The translations under genes were made by a program, and so were the position numbers. From DATEJJ01 sp051986465 (GTDB lineage: Bacteria > Actinomycetota > Actinomycetes > Mycobacteriales > Micromonosporaceae), in assembly GCA_051986465.1 (NCBI GenBank), contig JBPYFB010000255.1, forward strand, positions 1 through 7,919: 7,919 nucleotides of DNA, written 5' to 3'. Positions 1-5,891 of the stretch are shown here, piece after piece. Numbering within the stretch: the stretch's first letter is position 1; each line of letters opens with the position of its first letter. Under the pieces are notes generated by a model. That model did not search any database. It saw nothing but the letters and a program-made list of their open reading frames with translations, and was not told the DNA's origin.

Positions 1-443
1 GTCACGTGCCCGTGGCCGCGGTCGACGAACTGCGGCAGTACCGCCGCGAAGAACACCATCGTCTTCGGGTTGGCCACGCCGACCGCGAACCCGTCCCACA
101 GCGTGCGCGGGACACCCCGTGCGGGGCTCTCGCTGGCGAACGCGGCCGGCAGCGACGTGCGCCGGCGCAGCGCCCGGAATCCGAGATAGATCAGGTATGC
201 GGCGCCCGCGAGCTTGAGCGCGGTGAAGACGACGGCGGAGCGCTCGACGACGGATCCCACCCCGAACGCGACGGCGACGACGAGCACACAGGCGCCTAAT
301 GTGTTGCCGATCACGGAGGTCAGCGCGGTACGGCGCCCGTGCGCCAACGCCCGCCCGATCACGAAAAGCACGCTGGGTCCGGGTATGACGATCAGCACGA
401 ACGACATGACCGCGAAGGCGAGAAGCCGATCCGTGGAGACCAT
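1..443 (-). CDS. LysE/RhtB-family amino-acid exporter (3' end cut by window edge)
   Basis: Reading the minus strand from an ATG at 443 gives 147 open codons running off the left edge, so the C-terminus is missing. The N-terminal segment (residues 7-30) is hydrophobic and carries the family signature PGPSVLFV at 21-28. It is followed by a GRALAHGRRTAL loop (30-41), a GN pair (46-47), further hydrophobic helices around 49-66 and 73-92 containing AAYLIYLG (81-88), and the typical NPKTMVFFAAVLPQFV stretch at 125-140. These are hallmarks of the LysE/RhtB translocators, inner-membrane proteins of about 200-210 residues that export amino acids such as threonine, homoserine or lysine; the substrate here cannot be read from sequence. 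No Shine-Dalgarno is visible before the ATG. The gene lies 69 bp downstream of a same-strand dehydratase, so cotranscription is plausible. Confidence 0.9.
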   Translation of the reverse strand, partial: MVSTDRLLAFAVMSFVLIVIPGPSVLFVIGRALAHGRRTALTSVIGNTLGACVLVVAVAFGVGSVVERSAVVFTALKLAGAAYLIYLGFRALRRRTSLPAAFASESPARGVPRTLWDGFAVGVANPKTMVFFAAVLPQFVDRGHGHV

Positions 444-512
444 GTGCACATGTAACCACGGCGGCGGCGGTCGGTCTCCTCAGTTTCGCCGCTGCCGCTT
501 TCCTCAGGTTCC

Positions 513-1484
513 TCAGGACCGAGCCGCACCGACCCAGCCGTGATAGGCGTCTACGTCGACGTTGCTGCCACACACGATGGTGACTACGTGCCGGCCGGCG
601 AAGCGGTCACGGTCTTCCAGAATCGCCGCGATACCGAGCGCCGCCGAGGGTTCGACGACGAGACCCGCGTGGTGGAGGAGCAACCGCATACCGGCAATGA
701 TCGACGCCTCCGGCACCAGGACCGCGTCATCAGCGACCAGGAGGAGGTCGTCCAGGACGGCCGGGATGGGACAGCGGCCGGCGACGCCGTCGGCGATGGT
801 GTTGGTCGAATCGGTGGTGACCACGTGCCGTTGGCGCCACGAGAGTGTCATCGCCGGTGCCCCCTGCGGCTGCACGCAGATCACCTCGACCTCCGGCGCC
901 AAGGCCTTCACCACATAACCCACACCAGTGGCCATCGCGCCGCCGCCGAGGGCGATCAGGACAGCGTCGAAGGATGGCGCGGTATCCACCAGTTCCAGGC
1001 CGATTGTCGCCGCACCCTCGCAGGTCTCGATGTCCAGACTGTCTTCGACCAGCCGGATGCCGTCGTGCCGCGCGAGGGACACCGCCCGCTCGCGCGCCTG
1101 GTCGAAGTCGCCGCCGACCAGCTCCAACCTGGCGCCCAGCGCGCGGATGCGGTCAAGCTTGGCCGCGCGGGCAGACCGGGATGCCACGACGGTGACGTCC
1201 AGCCCCCGGCCGCGACCGGACCAAGCGAGGGCTTGGCCGAGGTTGCCCGCGCTGGCGCACACCACCGCTCGCGGCCCATCGTCGGCAAGCAGGCTCGTGA
1301 CCACCTCGGTGCCGCGAGCCTTGAAGCTGCGGACCGGGTTCGCCGTTTCGAGCTTGATGCTTACCGCGCACCCGAGTTCGGGCTCCAGCGCCTCACAGCG
1401 GTACAGCGGAGTGTCGAGAAAGACCGGGTCGATCAGCCGACGAGCCGCCCGGATCCGAGCAATGTCGAGGCGCGTCTGCTGCAC
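513..1484 (-). CDS. PLP-dependent threonine/serine dehydratase-like enzyme
   Basis: This 323-residue protein matches the fold-type II PLP family of threonine/serine dehydratases (catabolic size, no C-terminal ACT regulatory domain). Visible motifs: LDTPLYRCE near 24-32; SFKARG at 53-58 with K55 as the expected PLP Schiff-base lysine; SAGNLGQ at 78-84 for substrate carboxylate binding; the glycine loop GGGAMATG at 180-187 for PLP phosphate; ADGVAG at 231-236; EPSAALG at 278-284; and CGSNVD at 305-310. The expected reaction is deamination of threonine or serine to 2-oxobutyrate or pyruvate. Related enzymes such as serine racemase or hydroxyectoine-utilisation dehydratases share these motifs and are not excluded. 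The start is a GTG at 1484. It gives a normal family N-terminus (RLDIARIRAARRLID), and a TACTCT box lies 8 nt upstream. The next gene on this strand is an amino-acid exporter. Confidence 0.9.
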   Translation of the reverse strand: MQQTRLDIARIRAARRLIDPVFLDTPLYRCEALEPELGCAVSIKLETANPVRSFKARGTEVVTSLLADDGPRAVVCASAGNLGQALAWSGRGRGLDVTVVASRSARAAKLDRIRALGARLELVGGDFDQARERAVSLARHDGIRLVEDSLDIETCEGAATIGLELVDTAPSFDAVLIALGGGAMATGVGYVVKALAPEVEVICVQPQGAPAMTLSWRQRHVVTTDSTNTIADGVAGRCPIPAVLDDLLLVADDAVLVPEASIIAGMRLLLHHAGLVVEPSAALGIAAILEDRDRFAGRHVVTIVCGSNVDVDAYHGWVGAARS

Positions 1485-1492
1485 AACACAGC

Positions 1493-1498
1493 AGAGTA
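1493..1498 (-). promoter_or_regulatory. Possible -10 box of the dehydratase gene
   Basis: TACTCT on the minus strand lies 8 nt before the GTG start at 1484. This is close to the TAnnnT-plus-6/7-nt layout of leaderless actinobacterial transcripts. A GTGACA-like -35 sits about 20 bp upstream, longer than ideal. No Shine-Dalgarno is evident. The call is inferred from position only. Confidence 0.35.
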
Positions 1499-1603
1499 GC
1501 GCCCCCCGGGTGCCGCATTGTCACGTCCCACAGGCACACCGCTCTGCCCGAGCTGGCCAACCGCGGGTTGATCGTTGACCTCCTACTAAACCTGCAACTC
1601 GCT

Positions 1604-2738
1604 CTAGGGTGCCGGTCCTTGTGGTTGGCCGTTGGGGCGGTAGGCGGTGACGGTGTTGGTGGTGGTGTCGTAGTCGAGGCGCCAGCCGCCTTCGTGTACG
1701 GCGGTGTGGTGGTGCCTACACAGCAGAAGAAGATTCTGCATGCGGGTGGCGCCCCCCTGCGCCCACGGTTGCAGGTGATGCGCGTCTGTCCATTGTGGAG
1801 GACGATCGCAGGCGGGGAAGCGGCACCCGCCGTCCCGCAGTACCAGGCGGGTGGCGCGGCCGATGTCCAACGGTTCCCCGGCACTTCCGAGAACGGCAGG
1901 GATCAGCGTTGCGTCACACGCCAGCCGCCGCGCCGTGGACGGGTGGATCGGGATGCCGCTGCCTAGCCGGGCGCCGGGGGTGCTCACGGTGGCGGTCAAC
2001 CCGTCGCGCAGGGTCTGCCAGTCGATGGTCACCGCGACGGCACATCTGTACCAGGGCGTCGGCTCGCCGGGCCCCGGGCGACCGGGTGTCCTCGGGTATG
2101 GGTGGTGGGGTCAGCGCGCCGAGTGTGCTCAGGACGAGTTCGCCGCCGTCGGGGTCGAGGACGCCCTGGATGGAGACGCAGCCGTGGATGGTGCGATCGA
2201 CCGCGAGCCACCGATCCTCGAACACTCGGCGGGTGCGCCGCTCGGCTGCTTCCGGGTCGAAGTGGTCGCGCACCCGAAGCGCTGCCCGGCGCGCCGCGCT
2301 CGGGCCGAGCGCGGTGGCCTGTTCGGCGAGCAGCTTGTCCGCGCCGCCCGCCAACACCTCCGGCTGGATGTCTCGCGCCACCTCAGTGATGACCGCCGCA
2401 TGCGCGAAGGACATCTCCCCACGCCCATATGCGTCCGCGACGTGCGGCAGCCCGGGCAGTGCCTTCGCTACCCGGATCTGGGTGGGCGCGTCACCCAGCC
2501 GCAGCCGGCAACGCAGCCACGCCTGCGTCGAGACCGATCCGTCCACGGCGGCGGAGCCACGGTGGTGCGCCGCGCCGATCAGCCGGGTCTGCAAGGCTTC
2601 GGTCTGGCACAGCAGCGGGTGCACCGCCCGCAGCGCGGCCAGCACCTCCACATCGGACAGTGCGGTGCCGTCAAGGGCGGCGGCCAGATCAGCGAGCGCG
2701 GCGCCGAGTCGTTGGAGCGTCTCCGCTGTCCGACTCAT
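1604..2738 (-). pseudogene. DUF222 / HNH endonuclease (13E12-type) gene, frameshifted
   Basis: The 5' part reads from ATG 2738 as a DUF222 domain, from MSRTAETLQRLGAAL through GVLDPDGGELVLSTLGAL to RRADALVQMC near 2041. Beyond this, that frame turns into Arg/Pro-rich non-coding-like sequence. Homology resumes one base off with VAVTIDWQTLRDGL at about 2038 and continues through RRLACDATLIPAVL and LDIGRATRLV. It ends with a full HNH signature: CRFPACDRPP, DAHHL, QGGATRMQN, LLCRHHH, VHEGGW. The stop is at 1604-1606. The family usually has 15-20 more residues between these two blocks, so the lesion looks like a deletion that also shifted frame. A second, in-frame gap of about nine residues seems present between RLV and LRDGGC (about 1836-1845). 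Such genes form a multicopy actinobacterial family of unclear role with a predicted nuclease. The HNH part could start at GTG 2032, but it lacks its own recognisable ribosome site. Confidence 0.85.
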
Positions 2739-2744
2739 GTGCTA

Positions 2745-2750
2745 ATTCTA
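2745..2750 (-). promoter_or_regulatory. -10 box of a probable leaderless transcript for the DUF222 gene
   Basis: TAGAAT on the minus strand is followed by 6 nt (TAGCAC) and then the ATG at 2738, with no Shine-Dalgarno. This is the standard leaderless arrangement in high-GC actinobacteria. A TTGACC (2763-2768) lies only 12 bp upstream, too close to be its regular -35, so the -35 is unassigned. Confidence 0.5.
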
Positions 2751-2952
2751 GAGGCGTCACGAGGTCAACTCAAGGAATACCAACCCTGTCCACAATAGAG
2801 AGTTCACGAAGCCAGGTACCCGAGGTGCGACATGCTACAGCAGTGCTTTGATGTTTTGTCGCAACTTCGCCGAACAAGCTCAACCACCTCGGCTCGCCAG
2901 TATCCGGTCTCAAACACCGTCGTTCTAGTAACGGAGAGTCATAGAAGGCGGC

Positions 2953-2958
2953 AAGGAG
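2953..2958 (+). promoter_or_regulatory. Ribosome binding site for the choice-of-anchor A gene
   Basis: AAGGAG ends 4 nt before the ATG at 2963. The spacing is short but usable. It fixes this start, which also yields a well-formed signal peptide. Confidence 0.7.
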
Positions 2959-2962
2959 TCCC

Positions 2963-4291
2963 ATGAGGCGAACACGTGTACTGAAACCGACCACAGCGAT
3001 TGCGTCCGGCGCCCTGGTCGCGGTCGTCACGTTGGTCGCAACGGCGCTCTCGGCTGGCCAGGCGGGCGCGGTAGCGATCAATCCCATGGCGGGCAACAAC
3101 GACTTCCTGGTGGTGGTCTCCGGCGATGCCCGGGTGACCAGCAACGAAAACGAAGGCACGATGGCGATCGGGGGCAACCTGTCCATCGGCGGGACATACA
3201 ACGTCGCCAACAGCACAGCGGGTACCTTCGTCGTCAACGGCGACGCCCACCCCACCGCCTTGGTGGTCGGTGGCCGGGTCGACCTCGCGGGGAGCGATCA
3301 GGCCGGGATCCTGAGAGTGCTCAGCTCCGGATACGTCAAGATCGGTGACCTCACCGGCGTGAACGTGATTGACATGCAGGGCGCCGCCTCGGTCAACACC
3401 CATGTGGTACCTGGCGCCAACTACGACGCCACGCCGCGCATCGAGCTGGCCGTGCACCAGCCAGCCGCCTCGGTCGGGCCGGCGACGGTGATGGATTTCA
3501 CCAGCCTGTTCTCGACCTACCACCAACGCTCGACGGCGCTCGCCGGCTGCGCGAACACGGTGACGTTGACGAACGCGAACGGCGACCCGATCCCCGAGCC
3601 GGTGCCACCGGGTACCAACGCCTTCGTCCACCTGACGGCGGGCGTCACCAACGTTCTCAACATCACGGCGGAGGATCTGAACAACATCACGGCGTTCACC
3701 TTCCCCTCGGGGTCGGAGCCCACCGCGAGCACACCGCTGCTCATCAACGTGGACACCACGGGCGTCGGTAACACGTTCGACTGGACGACGCCGAACTTCG
3801 CCGGCGTCGCGGGGCCGCAGGCGCCATTCATTCTGCTGAACTTCCCGACCGCGACCCAGATCACCCAGGTGCCGGGTGGTGGCACGGTGGAGGGCACCAT
3901 CTACGCGCCGGGTGCGGAGTTCATCGACCACTCGGCCAGCAACAACGAGGGCAACATCGTGGCCGCCAGCTATGAGCAGGGCGCGCCGGACCTCAACGGC
4001 GGCGAGGTGCACGTCTTCCCGTTCGCCACCACGCTCGACTGCGCGGCGGAGGCCCCCTCGGAGACACCGACGGCGACCCCCACAGAGGCCGCCTCGCCTA
4101 CCGCGACAGCGACCCCGACGGCGACGGCAACCGAGACGCCGACCGGTGCGATACCCAGTGGTGGCGTCCCCACTGGTGGCGGCGGCAGCCAACTTCCCAG
4201 TTCCATGATGCTCGGCGGTGGCGCGCTCGTGCTCGGCACTGCCGGCGGACTCGGTCTGCTCGCGGTGCGCAGACGACGCAGTGAGTCCTAA
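2963..4291 (+). CDS. Secreted choice-of-anchor A family protein with degenerate C-terminal sorting signal
   Basis: The 442-residue product begins with a signal peptide: basic MRRTRVLK, a hydrophobic core at about 12-30, and likely cleavage after AGA36. The body (37-360) is a beta-rich choice-of-anchor A domain. It contains the early EGTMAIGGNLSIGG (64-77), a VVNGD block (90-94), a DFTSLF segment (178-183), and the late GTIYAPGAEF (311-320) and EGNIVAAS (329-336) blocks. Two cysteines (196, 360) could pair outside the cell. Residues 366-395 form a Thr/Pro/Ala linker typical of wall-spanning stalks. The tail has LPSSM at 411-415, a Gly/Ala/Leu helix (416-436) and RRRR (437-440). This is the architecture of a sortase sorting signal but without a canonical LPxTG. 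Family members are surface-anchored adhesin-like or structural proteins; the ligand is unknown. A class F sortase follows immediately, which supports cell-wall anchoring. Confidence 0.88.
   Translation: MRRTRVLKPTTAIASGALVAVVTLVATALSAGQAGAVAINPMAGNNDFLVVVSGDARVTSNENEGTMAIGGNLSIGGTYNVANSTAGTFVVNGDAHPTALVVGGRVDLAGSDQAGILRVLSSGYVKIGDLTGVNVIDMQGAASVNTHVVPGANYDATPRIELAVHQPAASVGPATVMDFTSLFSTYHQRSTALAGCANTVTLTNANGDPIPEPVPPGTNAFVHLTAGVTNVLNITAEDLNNITAFTFPSGSEPTASTPLLINVDTTGVGNTFDWTTPNFAGVAGPQAPFILLNFPTATQITQVPGGGTVEGTIYAPGAEFIDHSASNNEGNIVAASYEQGAPDLNGGEVHVFPFATTLDCAAEAPSETPTATPTEAASPTATATPTATATETPTGAIPSGGVPTGGGGSQLPSSMMLGGGALVLGTAGGLGLLAVRRRRSES
4064..4144 (+). repeat. Thr/Pro/Ala low-complexity linker coding repeat
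   Basis: Imperfect short repeats built on acc/gcg/ccg codons encode T368 to T394 (TPTATPTEAASPTATATPTA and similar). This is the wall-spanning stalk between the folded domain and the C-terminal anchor. It is protein-level low complexity rather than a mobile repeat. Confidence 0.75.
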
Positions 4292-4298
4292 CGCCGCG

Positions 4299-5039
4299 AT
4301 GTCCAGCCGGCCGGGTCGCCATCGGCGCCCGGCCGGCTGGCGGCGAACTGTTCGCTCGTGGCGGAGTGTGCGCCCGTGGTGGCTCGGTTGGTGGCGGCGA
4401 GCCGGTTGGTGGCGGCGAAGCAGCCTGCTCGGTGCCGTCTTACTCACGGCCCTTGGCGCATGGCAGGTATGGCGCGGCGCGGGTGGAAACGGCGGCCCGC
4501 CCGCGCTTCCCGCTCCGCAACTGGGCAGCCCGGTGGCACCCAGTCCGCGTCTGGCCCTTCCCGTACTCGACCGGTCAGCGCCCACCCAGATCGAGATTGA
4601 CTCGATCCATGTACGCGCGACGGTCGACCAGGTGGGGCTGGCGAAGGACGGCGCGATGGAGGCACCCTCCTTCGCCCATCCAATGGACGCCGCCTGGTAC
4701 CGCCTCGGTTCAGCGCCGGGGCAACGCGGCCCGGCCGTGATCGTGGGGCATGTCGACACCCGGCGAAACGGCGCCGCCGTCTTCTACCAGCTCAGCCGGG
4801 TACGACCGGGCGACGTGGTGGAGGTGACCCGGCAGGACCACCGCGTCACGGTCTTCAAGGTGGACGCCATCGGCGAGTACTCGAAGAACAGGTTCCCGAC
4901 CCAACTGGTGTACGGGGCGACGCAACTATCCGTACTGCGACTGATCACCTGCGGCGGCACGTTCGACCGAGCCCGCGGGTCGTACGAGGACAACATCGTG
5001 GTCTTCGCCCACCTGACCGACGTGATCCAGGCCAGTTGA
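4299..5039 (+). CDS. Class F sortase
   Basis: From ATG 4299 the product has 246 residues. A basic, tryptophan-rich cytoplasmic segment (1-41) precedes a single membrane helix (about 42-57, SSLLGAVLLTALGAWQ), then a Pro/Gly-rich linker (60-92) and the sortase domain (95-243). Catalytic His151 lies in VIVGHVDT and Cys218 in LRLITCGG. YEDNIVVFAHL (229-239) is the terminal strand, and the TCGG form is typical of actinobacterial class F enzymes. Sortases are extracytoplasmic cysteine transpeptidases that cleave sorting signals and attach surface proteins to the envelope. The probable substrate is the choice-of-anchor A protein whose stop lies 7 nt upstream. The start is uncertain: GTG 4281 (overlapping the upstream stop) and ATG 4218 are in frame, but none has a clear Shine-Dalgarno. 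ATG 4299 avoids a long overlap. A strong hairpin covers codons 2-14. Confidence 0.88.
   Translation: MSSRPGRHRRPAGWRRTVRSWRSVRPWWLGWWRRAGWWRRSSLLGAVLLTALGAWQVWRGAGGNGGPPALPAPQLGSPVAPSPRLALPVLDRSAPTQIEIDSIHVRATVDQVGLAKDGAMEAPSFAHPMDAAWYRLGSAPGQRGPAVIVGHVDTRRNGAAVFYQLSRVRPGDVVEVTRQDHRVTVFKVDAIGEYSKNRFPTQLVYGATQLSVLRLITCGGTFDRARGSYEDNIVVFAHLTDVIQAS
4303..4340 (+). terminator. Strong GC hairpin at the 5' end of the sortase gene (terminator/attenuator-like)
   Basis: The arms CCAGCCGGCCGGG (4303-4315) and CCCGGCCGGCTGG (4328-4340) are perfectly complementary over 13 bp. The stem continues inward, after one bulged T, as CGCC (4317-4320) with GGCG (4324-4327) around a 3-nt loop. It starts 12 nt after the stop of the upstream surface-protein gene. 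No T-run follows, as is common for actinobacterial terminators. It lies inside codons 2-14 of the sortase if translation begins at 4299, so partial termination or reduced translation of the sortase is the likely consequence (inference). Confidence 0.6.
4385..4418 (+). repeat. 18-bp-period tandem repeat encoding GWWRR(A/S)
   Basis: The 16-bp unit CGGTTGGTGGCGGCGA occurs at 4385-4400 and again at 4403-4418, in frame. It gives GWWRRA-GWWRRS (residues 30-41) immediately before the sortase membrane helix. The identity of the two copies at DNA level suggests a recent local duplication. Confidence 0.85.
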
Positions 5040-5045
5040 TCAGGT

Positions 5046-5080
5046 CCGCTTGTACCGGCCGGATAGGTTGGTACAAGGGG
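5046..5080 (+). promoter_or_regulatory. Inverted repeat upstream of the AIM24 gene (operator or hairpin)
   Basis: CTTGTACC (5049-5056) and GGTACAAG (5070-5077) are perfect inverted copies separated by 13 bp. Extending to 5046-5056 and 5070-5080 gives 10 of 11 pairs. The half-sites are 21 bp apart, two helical turns, as expected for a dimeric regulator. TTGTAC (5050-5055) and TACAAG (5072-5077) would also make a -35/-10 pair with a 16-bp spacer. A hairpin terminating the sortase transcript is the alternative. Confidence 0.5.
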
Positions 5081-5093
5081 ACCAAAGCCAACT

Positions 5094-5098
5094 GGAGG
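5094..5098 (+). promoter_or_regulatory. Ribosome binding site for the AIM24 gene
   Basis: GGAGG lies 9 nt before ATG 5108, near-ideal spacing. It decides this start over the in-frame TTG at 5036, which overlaps the end of the sortase gene. Confidence 0.85.
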
Positions 5099-5107
5099 GA
5101 CGGGACC

Positions 5108-5848
5108 ATGCGCAGCGCGCTGTTCGCCGCCGAGAACATGGAGAAGGAGTCGGCGCAGCCCGGCATGCGACTGCAGAACTCCAAGATGCTCAAGGTCGAG
5201 CTCAACGGGGAGATGCTGGCGCGCACCGGCGCAATGGTGGCCTACCAGGGACAGGTGCAGTTCCAGGCGCTCGGTTCGGGCGGCGTCGGCAAGTGGGTCA
5301 AGTCCAAGCTGACCGGCGAAGGCGTACCGCTGATGAAGATGAGCGGGCGCGGCGACGTGTTCCTCGCCGACCGCGCGGCCGACGTCCACCTCATCGACCT
5401 CGAAGGCGACGATGCCATCACCATCAACGGCGCCAACGTGCTCGCCTTCGAACCGAGCCTGCGATACGACATCCGGATGGTCCAGGGGCTGGGCATGTTC
5501 TCGGCTGCCGGGATGTTCAACTGTGTCTTCAGCGGGCGGGGCCGCATCGCCATCACCACCAAGGGCAGCCCGGTCGTGCTCACCGTCGACCAGCCCACCT
5601 ACGCCGATCCGCAGGCCGCCATCTGCTGGTCCGCGAGCCTGCAGACCGGGTACCACCGGGCCGAACAGCTCGGCCTCGGCACGTTGATCGGGCGGCGTAC
5701 CGGCGAGGCGTTCACGATGAGCTTCGCCGGGCAGGGCTTCGTGGTGGTGCAGCCGTCCGAGGAGTTCGCCGGCGGCGCGCTCGGCGGCAGCGGGCACGGG
5801 CAGCAACAGCAGGGTCAGGGCCTGCTGGGCGGGCTGCTCGGCGGCTGA
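5108..5848 (+). CDS. AIM24 family protein
   Basis: This 246-residue protein matches the AIM24 (formerly DUF124) family along most of its length. Visible blocks: KMLKVELNGEMLARTGAMVAYQG (26-48), GGVGKWVKSKLTGEGVPLMKMSGRGDVFLAD (58-88), ADVHLIDLEGDDAITINGANVLAF (91-114), the central MVQGLGMFSAAGMFNCVFSGRG (124-145), PVVLTVDQPTYADPQAAICW (155-174), and GEAFTMSFAGQGFVVVQPSE (199-218). There is no signal peptide and no membrane helix, so it is probably cytoplasmic. The family forms a double-stranded beta-helix-like scaffold. Yeast Aim24 is mitochondrial, and the bacterial role is not established. The C-terminus (221-246) is a Gly/Gln tail with QQQQ and GLLGGLLGG, outside the core domain. The gene follows the sortase by 68 bp but has its own ribosome site and an upstream dyad, suggesting independent expression. 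Confidence 0.88.
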   Translation: MRSALFAAENMEKESAQPGMRLQNSKMLKVELNGEMLARTGAMVAYQGQVQFQALGSGGVGKWVKSKLTGEGVPLMKMSGRGDVFLADRAADVHLIDLEGDDAITINGANVLAFEPSLRYDIRMVQGLGMFSAAGMFNCVFSGRGRIAITTKGSPVVLTVDQPTYADPQAAICWSASLQTGYHRAEQLGLGTLIGRRTGEAFTMSFAGQGFVVVQPSEEFAGGALGGSGHGQQQQGQGLLGGLLGG

Positions 5849-5878
5849 CCGGGCGGCAGGCGGCCACCCGGACGCGCC

Positions 5879-5884
5879 TACCCT
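5879..5884 (+). promoter_or_regulatory. -10 box of a probable leaderless transcript for the MmcQ/YjbR gene
   Basis: TACCCT is followed by 7 nt and then ATG 5892. That would place transcription start at the A of this ATG rather than at ATG 5886. No Shine-Dalgarno precedes either ATG, so this box is the main reason for preferring 5892. Confidence 0.45.
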
Positions 5885-5891
5885 GATGGGC

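Larger units (their letters stand above)
2739..2962. other. Divergent intergenic region
   Basis: This 224-bp stretch separates the minus-strand DUF222 pseudogene from the plus-strand surface-protein gene and is visibly less GC-rich than its neighbours. It holds the TAGAAT box of the pseudogene and an interrupted dyad, TGCGACA (2826-2832) and TGTCGCA (2857-2863). Near the surface-protein end there is a small CGTT/AACG hairpin around 2921-2933. No convincing -35/-10 pair for the plus-strand gene could be assigned, and no riboswitch or RNA gene is recognised. Confidence 0.5.

Noticed and set aside
441..452. Perfect 12-bp palindrome CATGTGCACATG over the exporter start codon
   Set aside because: About two palindromes of this length are expected by chance in a window of this size, and nothing else supports an operator.
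540..1499. A long open frame on the plus strand opposite the dehydratase
   Set aside because: It is antisense to a gene with full PLP-enzyme motifs, its product resembles no family, and long antisense frames are usual in GC-rich DNA.
1604..2738. The DUF222-HNH locus as an insertion sequence or intron
   Set aside because: No terminal inverted repeats, target duplications or transposase were seen; it is a stand-alone gene remnant.
1795..2798. Two long plus-strand frames opposite the DUF222 pseudogene
   Set aside because: No recognisable motifs and strongly skewed composition; the minus strand carries clear DUF222 and HNH blocks.
4218..4298. An upstream ATG (4218) or GTG (4281) as sortase start
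   Set aside because: 4218 would overlap the surface-protein gene by over 70 bp and gives a non-conserved, cysteine-containing lead. 4281 is possible through coupling but lacks a ribosome site; kept only as an alternative.
2939..4759. A 606-codon open frame on the minus strand opposite the surface protein and sortase
   Set aside because: Arg/Gly/His-rich composition, no domain, and it covers two convincing genes on the other strand; it follows from codon bias.
5849..5871. CCGGG/CCCGG inverted repeat after the AIM24 stop as a terminator
   Set aside because: Only 5-bp arms with a 13-nt loop and no T-run; common by chance in GC-rich sequence.
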